A DNA stretch of 64,000 nucleotides from a bacterium 0.1xD8-71 (lineage in GTDB: Bacteria; Bacillota; Clostridia; Lachnospirales; Lachnospiraceae). The notes under the pieces are model-generated. The model worked only from the letters and a program-made list of their open reading frames with translations, had not been told where the DNA came from and did no database searches. The position numbers were made by a program, and so were the translations under genes. Below, piece by piece: positions 35,757 through 42,483 of the stretch; positions within the stretch are counted from its first letter, which is position 1, and every line of letters starts with the position of its first letter. The DNA lies in NCBI GenBank assembly GCA_003612405.1, contig RAYR01000002.1, positions 1-64,000 of the forward strand, given 5' to 3'.

Positions 35757-36698
35757 CTAGCTGCACTTTTTGTTGTGGCGCAAAATCATGTAACAGTAAT
35801 ATTCATATCCCTTTGCAGTCGCACAGATATCGTGATTAAAATGCGTCCTCTCCCGGTTATATTCCCCGACAGCTTCCACGATTCTTGCGCCGCCGCCCAT
35901 AAAGTGAAGCTGCATAAGGCTTTCATTATATTCATAATCCTTCAGCTTCTGAAAAATCTCCTGTACATAGGAAACTGCTGCTTCTTTCATGAGTGAGACA
36001 TAGGGCTCTACAATATCCGTTTCCCCTGTTCTCAGATAATTTTCAATGACCTCGTTCATCAGGTTTGTTCCCGTTTCGTCCAGCACCTTATTATGAATAC
36101 GCTTCATACACTGGAAAACACCGAGTTTCTCTGTCCATGATTTACTCTCCATCGCCTTGCCATTGTTTAAATACATGATATTCATTGTTCCGTTGCCAAT
36201 ATCGGCAAGTAAATTCATTCCTTTAAAATCTTTCAGGTTTTCCGCCACCGCAGAATAGCATTGCGGCATGACTGTGCATCCGGCAATCTCGACCTCATAC
36301 TGTCTGCCTTTATAGCGAAACTGCACAATCTTATTCTGCATCAAATATTGGCGGAAAGATTCTCTCTGCGCCTGCACCCACTTCAACGGAAGTCCTGATG
36401 CAAGATGTACTCTGGCAGAGGTTAAGTTCCTTGCATTCAGTTCTTTTGCTATTGCTGCAAGCGTTAGGATATAATTATCATCATCTGACTGCTTTTCAGC
36501 GATAAAGCTCTTATGACCTTCCCCGATAATGTAGAAATATCCGTCATACTCCAGATAATCCTTACTGAAAGTTGGCGCTTTCTCACTCTTAATCAGCGCT
36601 GTTGGAAATACCCTGTGTGTTGTTTTGATATTCCCATATCCATGATCAATTCCTAAAATCAATGTTCCATTCATGTTATATTCTCTTATATTCGCCAT
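35757..36698 (-). CDS. parM: ParM/StbA-like actin-type partition ATPase
   Basis: 313 residues. Actin/Hsp70 fold: phosphate-1 loop ILGIDHGYGNIKTT, the second loop LLADIGNGTMNIMYL, and the adenosine motif LHFMGGGARIVE. The family (ALP_N type) polymerises to push plasmid copies apart. With the ParR-like gene downstream and ParB upstream, it suggests that the element has or had a circular, replicating phase. GAGGG lies before the ATG; M8 is a possible later start. Confidence 0.87.
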   Translation of the reverse strand: MANIREYNMNGTLILGIDHGYGNIKTTHRVFPTALIKSEKAPTFSKDYLEYDGYFYIIGEGHKSFIAEKQSDDDNYILTLAAIAKELNARNLTSARVHLASGLPLKWVQAQRESFRQYLMQNKIVQFRYKGRQYEVEIAGCTVMPQCYSAVAENLKDFKGMNLLADIGNGTMNIMYLNNGKAMESKSWTEKLGVFQCMKRIHNKVLDETGTNLMNEVIENYLRTGETDIVEPYVSLMKEAAVSYVQEIFQKLKDYEYNESLMQLHFMGGGARIVEAVGEYNRERTHFNHDICATAKGYEYYCYMILRHNKKCS

Positions 36699-36725
36699 AG
36701 TTCTTCCCTCTCTTTTCGTTTTGAT

Positions 36726-37127
36726 TTAATGATAGCAGTAGACAATATCATGAAGAACCACTTCCTCTGCCGTTGCTTTAGCCTGTTCCCGAAGCTGCCA
36801 CATTTCCATTGTAGAGTCCGGATTCCCCGGTTTATGTTTCTGTAAATACTGCTGCATAATCCTGTCCAACAGTTCGTTAGCTTCCTCATTTACTTCCGCT
36901 GCCTTTTGCTTCAACTGCCCTGTACAAACTAAATCATAATATCTCTCCGGCTGGTTTTCTTTCAGATACTTTTTCCATAAATCTCCGTATTTTCCTAAAA
37001 AAACATTTTGCATTGTTTCTGTTTCTTCTTCGCCAATAAAGATATTAGGATATAAAATACCGTCTTTCTCTGTGTAAGTGCCGCCCATCTGTTCAAATAT
37101 TGATAATTCTTCTTTCTTCCTACCCAT
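36726..37127 (-). CDS. tnpV: TnpV-family transposon-encoded protein
   Basis: 133 residues from the ATG at 37127 with GGAGG 8 nt upstream. LSIFEQMGGTYTEKDGILYP is the TnpV N-terminal signature. The rest is helical (KKYLKENQPERYYDLVCTGQ ... LLDRIMQQYL). TnpV proteins occur in Tn4451-type and other clostridial elements with serine recombinases; the function is not firmly known. It lies between parB and parM in the same direction. Confidence 0.82.
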   Translation of the reverse strand: MGRKKEELSIFEQMGGTYTEKDGILYPNIFIGEEETETMQNVFLGKYGDLWKKYLKENQPERYYDLVCTGQLKQKAAEVNEEANELLDRIMQQYLQKHKPGNPDSTMEMWQLREQAKATAEEVVLHDIVYCYH

Positions 37128-37152
37128 AACTTTATCCTCCACTCTTCTATTT

Positions 37153-38109
37153 CTATCGTGATTTTTCCGATCTTTTAGCTGAAAGGTTATGAATACCTGT
37201 TTGTTTTTCATGCCAATCCCTGACCAATTTTTCTATCAGTTCCACTTTCTGCTTTGGTGTAAAATCTGTGGGGAAATACTGCGACAACGAATCCGCCCTA
37301 ATCTTAATCTGTTCCCTCTGATTTGCTTTTTCCTCTCCCAAAATATCATACATTTTATCCATATCAATCCCCTCTGACTGACTCAGGCGTTTCATCCTGT
37401 TTGCCTGTGAAAGAGACGGCGTACACTGCTCCAAATCCATTACCGCATGAAGCTCATACTGCTCCTCTTCCTTCAGATAAGAAAGTTCCACCGCTATAGT
37501 AAACGCTATTTTCCCTTCATCCACCATATCAAGAATCTTGGGAATAAGATTTGTCAGACGGATATACCTTGCAATCTGGTTCCGGCTCTCCCCAACCTGT
37601 TTTGCTAAAAGCTCATCCGAACGAAGTACGGGCTTTCCGGTTTCTCCCACATTCTTTAACAGCTTCGTCCCAACTTGAGACATAGGTTCAGTAATTTTCT
37701 TTCCCTGCTGCTTCATGGCTTCCAGCTTCATTTTATAGGCATAAGCTTTCTCACTAGGCTTGATATGCTCGCGCTGTAAATTACTATCCACCATCGTTAT
37801 CGTTGCTTCTGCATCATCCATCTGCACAATCATCACAGGAACCGTGTCTATACCTGCCCATTCGCTGGCTGCTTTTCTTCTGTGCCCTGCAACGATTTCA
37901 TACCCTGATCCAATTGGGTTTGGTCTTACAATCAAGGGAACAAGTACGCCCTTCTCCTCAATACTCTTCGATAATTCAAAGAGCTGCATATCATGCTCTA
38001 CCTTGAACGGATGCCCCTGAAAATCATGCAGTTCGCTGATCTTTACATTTTCTGTCTGTACATTGTGGCCGAAAATCCCACATATACTCTTTTTGCCAGT
38101 CTGCTCCAT
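37153..38109 (-). CDS. parB: ParB/Spo0J-family partition protein
   Basis: 318 residues. The ParB/Srx domain shows DFQGHPFKVEHD, EKGVLVPLIVRPNP and EIVAGHRRKAASEWAG (the GxRR CTP-binding motif). The central HTH is near RSDELLAKQVGESRNQIARY. Lacks a ParA partner in this window, so it may use ParM or act as a regulator. First gene of the right arm, reading inward; promoter in 38110-38300. Confidence 0.92.
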   Translation of the reverse strand: MEQTGKKSICGIFGHNVQTENVKISELHDFQGHPFKVEHDMQLFELSKSIEEKGVLVPLIVRPNPIGSGYEIVAGHRRKAASEWAGIDTVPVMIVQMDDAEATITMVDSNLQREHIKPSEKAYAYKMKLEAMKQQGKKITEPMSQVGTKLLKNVGETGKPVLRSDELLAKQVGESRNQIARYIRLTNLIPKILDMVDEGKIAFTIAVELSYLKEEEQYELHAVMDLEQCTPSLSQANRMKRLSQSEGIDMDKMYDILGEEKANQREQIKIRADSLSQYFPTDFTPKQKVELIEKLVRDWHEKQTGIHNLSAKRSEKSR

Positions 38110-38179
38110 CTGTTTGTCCTCCTACTTTTTAATTTGATTATCAAGGTGTCTGATGAATGCTGGCAGTTCTAAAATCAAA

Positions 38180-38228
38180 AAAGACCGCCTGCTCCATACC
38201 ACAAAAATATAGAAAACAAGCGGTCTTT
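38180..38228 (-). repeat. Inverted repeat upstream of parB
   Basis: AAAGACCGC (38180-38188) and GCGGTCTTT (38220-38228), 31 nt apart. It lies between parB and the small right-end ORF. It could be a terminator for that ORF on the minus strand or a ParB/regulator site. Confidence 0.55.
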
Positions 38229-38306
38229 CGACTTACCTATTATTCAGTTGTTGATAAGATTTTTCTGTAATGATTGAGTTTGTGAACGATACATTTTTGT
38301 GTCCAC

Positions 38307-38453
38307 TCATACGAGTTCCATAACTACGGACACTTTAATCTCGTGAGAAATCTCTTTTTTCTTTCCGATTTCAGGTGTTCGGTTAAACTTAAAAATCCTC
38401 GCAAAGTGCGTAAACTCAAGGACTTCTACGAATCCTTCCTTTGTAGACAACAT
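38307..38453 (-). CDS. Small ORF at the right end (C-terminal part of the attP-spanning ORF)
   Basis: 48 residues: MLSTKEGFVEVLEFTHFARI, then FKFNRTPEIGKKKEISHEIK, ending VVMELV. GGAA lies 4 nt before the ATG. The start is inside the last codons of the current rlmD. In the circular form it is fused in frame, through two codons, to the 44 element residues that lie before attL (MESRLAEVV...). It reads as real protein. No family recognised. Confidence 0.5.
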   Translation of the reverse strand: MLSTKEGFVEVLEFTHFARIFKFNRTPEIGKKKEISHEIKVSVVMELV

Positions 38454-39868
38454 GCGACTTCCACATGCACCGTTCCCCCAAACTGATCCACTCCGCGCAC
38501 CTTCTTAAGCTCATACCCGCCTTCACACAAAACCTTCAAATCTCTTGCCAGCGTGGCGGAATCACAACTCACATAGACAATCCGCTCCGGCCGCATCCTA
38601 AGCATGGTCTCCAGACACTTCTCATCACAGCCTTTACGGGGCGGATCCACCACAATCACATCCGGATGAAGCTTATCAGCGTTTTCATCCTCCCCTGCCT
38701 GACCTAATCTCTCATAGAAAGCAGGCAATACCTCCTCTGCCTTCCCCTCATAAAATTCCACATTTGCTATCTGATTAACCCGCGCATTTTCCCTGGCGTC
38801 TTCTATGGCCTGGGGTACGACCTCCACCCCGTAGACCTGCCTGGCCTTCTTTGCCATGCAAAGAGAGATGGTACCAATACCACAGTATAGATCCCACACG
38901 GTCTCTTTGCCTGTCAGATTGGCATATTCCAGTGCCAGTCCATACAACTTCTCAGTCTGTACGGGATTCACCTGATAGAAGGAAAGAGGAGATATGGAAA
39001 AGGTAAGGCCGCAGAGGGTATCCTGAATACATCCCTTCCCCCAGAGAACGCAGATATCTTTTCCCATGATTACATTTGTTTTTTCCGTATTGACACTGAG
39101 TGAAATGCTGGTTATTTTTTTATTCGCTCCACTTTCTGCTGTGTCTGTAAGAGGAATTGCCAGAAGATTCTTTGTCAGCTTTTCTGCCGCCGGCAGTTTC
39201 GTCCCGTTCACCACAAGGCACACCATAATTTCACCGGACCAGAAGCCCGTGCGAATCAGCACATGCCGCACCAGCCCCTCTCCTGTATCCTCCCGATAAG
39301 CTGTCACATGATTATCCCGCATATAAGAGAGCACAGCTTCTAAAATCAGCTGATTCTCCGGGGCCCCCAGTGCACAGTCGGTATTGGCTATGATATCATG
39401 GGTTCTGCCTGCATAGAAACCGGTAATCAGATTGCCTTCTTTGTCATACCCTACTGGAAACTGTGCCTTGTTGCGATAATGCCATGGTTCTTCCATTCCC
39501 ACAACGGGCTCTATAACCGTATCAATAAGCGCTGCCGGGAAGCCGCCGATACGCAGAAGGTTGTTTCTTATCTTATCCTGTTTGAAGACAAGCTGTCTGT
39601 CATAGCGCATGGCCTGAATCTGGCAGCCGCCGCATCTTTTGTGAAAGGAACATTTAGGCTCCACACGAAAAGAAGAAGGTGTCACCACCTTCTCTACTCT
39701 TGCATATCCGTAATTTTTCTTACATTTGGTGATTCTTGCTTCCACCACATCCCCGATGACGGCATCTTTCACAAAGAGGGTATATCCGTCCGTCTTACCG
39801 ATTCCCTCTCCGTCATTTCCAATATCTTCTATCGTCACCGTGACAATGTCATTCTTTTTATATTTCAT
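38426..39868 (-). CDS. rlmD: 23S rRNA (uracil-5)-methyltransferase RlmD, 3' end replaced by element
   Basis: 480 residues as it stands, from the ATG at 39868 (GAGGAAATGT upstream). TRAM domain first (KKNDIVTVTIEDIGNDGEGI), then an Fe-S cysteine set (PKCSFHKRCGGCQIQ), the AdoMet motif VWDLYCGIGTISLCMA and the catalytic region VVDPPRKGCDEKCLET. It methylates U1939-type uracil in 23S rRNA. The normal ending VHVETCVLLSK is interrupted: after VHVE the last ten residues (VACCLQRKDS) come from the element. The catalytic core is intact, but the natural C-terminal extension (99 residues, at 14403-14703) is lost. Confidence 0.92.
   Translation of the reverse strand: MKYKKNDIVTVTIEDIGNDGEGIGKTDGYTLFVKDAVIGDVVEARITKCKKNYGYARVEKVVTPSSFRVEPKCSFHKRCGGCQIQAMRYDRQLVFKQDKIRNNLLRIGGFPAALIDTVIEPVVGMEEPWHYRNKAQFPVGYDKEGNLITGFYAGRTHDIIANTDCALGAPENQLILEAVLSYMRDNHVTAYREDTGEGLVRHVLIRTGFWSGEIMVCLVVNGTKLPAAEKLTKNLLAIPLTDTAESGANKKITSISLSVNTEKTNVIMGKDICVLWGKGCIQDTLCGLTFSISPLSFYQVNPVQTEKLYGLALEYANLTGKETVWDLYCGIGTISLCMAKKARQVYGVEVVPQAIEDARENARVNQIANVEFYEGKAEEVLPAFYERLGQAGEDENADKLHPDVIVVDPPRKGCDEKCLETMLRMRPERIVYVSCDSATLARDLKVLCEGGYELKKVRGVDQFGGTVHVEVACCLQRKDS
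38460..38467. other. attR core of the element
   Basis: TCCACATG, identical to the attL core. Right flank is rlmD body; left flank is element DNA with the small right-end ORF. Confidence 0.85.
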
Positions 39869-39898
39869 ACATTTCCTCATAACCAAATAATCCATCCG

Positions 39899-40843
39899 CT
39901 ATTCCATACTGGTTCCGCGCAGATTGGATTCAAACAGTCTATTAAAGCCAAGCCACCCCTTGTCGTTACTGTTCTCCATAATCTCTGTAAAGGTCTCCAT
40001 CTTGGCATCTGTATTATCGGCAAAGGAAAGGGCTACCGCTTCCACAATCGCCGGTTTCTTGGGAGAACCGAATTCCAGTTCACCGTGATGGGATAAAATA
40101 CAATGCTTTAATTCACTGGCCAAAACCGGTGGAAATCCTTCTATCTGTCTGATTTTTTCTCCCAGCATCTCACTGCCAATCACAATGTGTCCCAGAAATT
40201 GTCCATCCTCCGTATAATCATTGACCGGGAACAAGGACAGTTCTCTCGTCTTGCCAATATCGTGGCAGATTGCCGATGCCAGTAGCAAGTCTCTCTTTAG
40301 AATCGGATACTGGGTACAGTAATAATCACACAATCTTGTCACCGCCAGGGTATGCTGCAACAGGCCGCCCACAAACCCATGGTGCACGGTCTTGGCCGCT
40401 GAGGACTGTTTGAAGGCTTTGACAAATGCCTCATCTTCCACAAAGAAAGCCCGCAGCAGTTTATGTAAGTGGGGATTCTCAATACTCTCAATGAATCCCA
40501 GCAGTTCTTTCATCATATCCTCAATCCCGAATTTACTGACCGGAAGATATTCTGCGGGATCATATTCTCCTTCCCGGCATTTCCGGACACGCTTCACGTT
40601 CACCTGTAATGCACCCTGGAAGCAGGTGACATCTCCATAGACTTCTATATAATCCAGGCTGTCAAAGTCCTCAATACCCGCACTGTTTGGATCCCAGATC
40701 TTAGCATCCACAGTTCCTGTCTTATCCTGTAAGATCACATTGTCATAGGGTTTTCCGTTTTTGGTGACCGCTGACTGTTTATGTTTACATAGATAAATAT
40801 CAAATACTCTGTCGCTTTCCTTGTAGTCCTTAATATATTTCAT
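39899..40843 (-). CDS. YhaM-like 3'-5' exoribonuclease (OB-fold + HD domain)
   Basis: 314 residues from the ATG at 40843 with GGAG 7 nt upstream; the open frame reaches further up to near the HtrA-like gene. An N-terminal OB-fold (DYKESDRVFDIYLCKHKQ, VILQDKTGTVDAKIWD) is followed by an HD domain with HHGFVGGLLQHTLAVTRL and SAICHDIGKTREL. This is the order in YhaM (CBF1-type) nucleases that trim RNA or ssDNA 3' ends using Mn or Co. Lies just upstream of rlmD in the same direction. Complete. Confidence 0.88.
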   Translation of the reverse strand: MKYIKDYKESDRVFDIYLCKHKQSAVTKNGKPYDNVILQDKTGTVDAKIWDPNSAGIEDFDSLDYIEVYGDVTCFQGALQVNVKRVRKCREGEYDPAEYLPVSKFGIEDMMKELLGFIESIENPHLHKLLRAFFVEDEAFVKAFKQSSAAKTVHHGFVGGLLQHTLAVTRLCDYYCTQYPILKRDLLLASAICHDIGKTRELSLFPVNDYTEDGQFLGHIVIGSEMLGEKIRQIEGFPPVLASELKHCILSHHGELEFGSPKKPAIVEAVALSFADNTDAKMETFTEIMENSNDKGWLGFNRLFESNLRGTSME

Positions 40844-40917
40844 AGATTCTCCATTCCGAAGCATCCATGTGACGGGCAGTGAAACCTGCACCTGCCAACT
40901 ATGCTCCATTGTATATG

Positions 40918-42297
40918 CTAGTTTCCGCCTGGCAGATGTCCAAATGTCACATCTACCTTCATTTCATATCCCTGCCGGACTAACGTAAAGGTCATCGTCT
41001 CCTCAGGTTCGGCACCGCGAATGATATTCAGCAGTTCATTGTAACTGCTGACCGGTGTTTCACCCACTCTTGTCACCACATCGCCGCTCTGGATTCCGGC
41101 TTCCATCGCGGGAGAGTCTATCTCAATCTCTCTGATATAGGTGCCCAGCGGAATATCCATATCAGGATCCTCAAGTGCCTCTTTGGGAACATCCGCTCCA
41201 TGAATCCCCAGATAGGCTCTCTCATTATCATTGGACATCTGTTCAATGGTGCGCTTCAATTCGGTGATTCCATAGGCTGTCAAAAGGTTGCTCATGTCGT
41301 TGCTGGTATTCACATTGTCTATGATACCAATAACCATACCTTTCAGATTAATGAGTACACCGGTCGCATTTCGGCTGCCATAAATATCTGTGGTAATTTT
41401 TTTGTAAGCAGCATCCGGCATATCAATGGTTGTCCCTGTGGAGGTCACCACTCCATAACACACAGACCCGCTTGTCCCGAGCGGACTGCCAAGAGCAATC
41501 ACCGGCGTCCCCAGCAGACTGGTAGTACTGGAACTCCCCAGTTGTGCTATCTCTATCACATCCATCGTTTCCTCACGGATAGATGCAAGGGGTACAGACA
41601 AGATGGCCAGTCCGGTAATCGGATCCTTCTGAATAATCTGTGCCGGCGCCTGTGTCTGGTTACAAAAAGTCACCTCTATGGTTTCTGCCCCATTGAGTGT
41701 ACCGGCACTGACTAATACCAGCATTGCCTTCCCGTTATTGGCCACGATCACGCCGGAAGCCGATGCCACGTTTTCATAGATATTATTAAACCAGTCCACA
41801 TCGGAGGTCACACCCGCCACGGTAACCACCGCGCGGTTCGTTTTCTCAGCCAGTTTCCTCAGTTCATTATAGACGGACTGATAATCTTCCAGCCCGAACT
41901 CCACCTGGGAGAGCAGTTCTTCAATCTGCTCATCTTCCAGCTCCACCTCCACAGGCTGAGGTTCCTCTTCCACCTCATCATTGACCAACATATCTTCCGG
42001 ATTCATCTCTTCCATCAGGGTTTCCTCCGGAAATACCACTTCCTGGGGCTCCTCTTCAGGATAAAGGCGGTTACTGATCACCGGTTCCAGTATCAGAAAG
42101 GTCACGCAGGCAACCAGACCAAATACTACCGCCATCACGACAGTAATCACGGTTCTCCTGAGAAGTTTTCTCTTATTGACCGGTTTCTGTTTTATCTTTT
42201 CCCGCATGAAATCCGGCTGTACAGACGGTGTATATTCCGCCTGCTCCTTGACGGGCTCTTTCCCTGCCAGATCCTGTTCTCTCTCCTGCTCAGACAT
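40918..42297 (-). CDS. HtrA-like membrane protein with PDZ domain but no catalytic triad
   Basis: 459 residues. Cytoplasmic N-tail, one membrane helix (VITVVMAVVFGLVACVTFLI, about 50-72), an acidic linker rich in Glu/Pro, then a trypsin-like domain and a PDZ domain (GTYIREIEIDSPAMEAGIQS, DVVTRVGETPVSSYNELL). The fold is clear (GTPVIALGSPLGTSG, GVLINLKGMVIGIID), but the catalytic pieces are not: the TNxHV histidine is replaced in LVLVSAGTLNG, and the GNSGGP serine region reads SRNATG. So it is probably a non-proteolytic sensor or scaffold outside the membrane. Near mutS2 and YhaM-like gene; ATG at 42297. Confidence 0.85.
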   Translation of the reverse strand: MSEQEREQDLAGKEPVKEQAEYTPSVQPDFMREKIKQKPVNKRKLLRRTVITVVMAVVFGLVACVTFLILEPVISNRLYPEEEPQEVVFPEETLMEEMNPEDMLVNDEVEEEPQPVEVELEDEQIEELLSQVEFGLEDYQSVYNELRKLAEKTNRAVVTVAGVTSDVDWFNNIYENVASASGVIVANNGKAMLVLVSAGTLNGAETIEVTFCNQTQAPAQIIQKDPITGLAILSVPLASIREETMDVIEIAQLGSSSTTSLLGTPVIALGSPLGTSGSVCYGVVTSTGTTIDMPDAAYKKITTDIYGSRNATGVLINLKGMVIGIIDNVNTSNDMSNLLTAYGITELKRTIEQMSNDNERAYLGIHGADVPKEALEDPDMDIPLGTYIREIEIDSPAMEAGIQSGDVVTRVGETPVSSYNELLNIIRGAEPEETMTFTLVRQGYEMKVDVTFGHLPGGN

Positions 42298-42483
42298 AGA
42301 TTTCTACCTTTCCGTAACTGTCCAAAATAACTGCTAATATATCTTATCATATGGATATCCTTGTGACAAGCCGCGTAGGAGAAACGACCCTTTTCTTCCC
42401 ATGATAAAACCATAGTAATTCCCGCTTATTTATGGTAAGATATTTCTGTGTCGTATCCCATATGATTCAGAAACGAGGCTATT

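Larger units (their letters stand above)
14704..38467. mobile_element. 23.76-kb mobilizable element with defence island, inserted in rlmD
   Basis: Bounded by the 8-bp core TCCACATG on both sides. The leftmost element gene is a large serine recombinase, as expected. Contents in order: recombinase, STAND NTPase, AlbA_2 protein, WHH nuclease, defence operon (Xre, HamA, HamB, Mod, Res, GIY-YIG), decayed zinc-ribbon gene, MobP relaxase, MobC, oriT-like stretch, ParR-like, ParM, TnpV, ParB. No type IV secretion genes are present, so it would need a helper to transfer. ParM and ParB suggest a plasmid-like or circular maintained phase. Both junctions restore open frames when rejoined, which is strong internal evidence for the ends. 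Confidence 0.88.
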
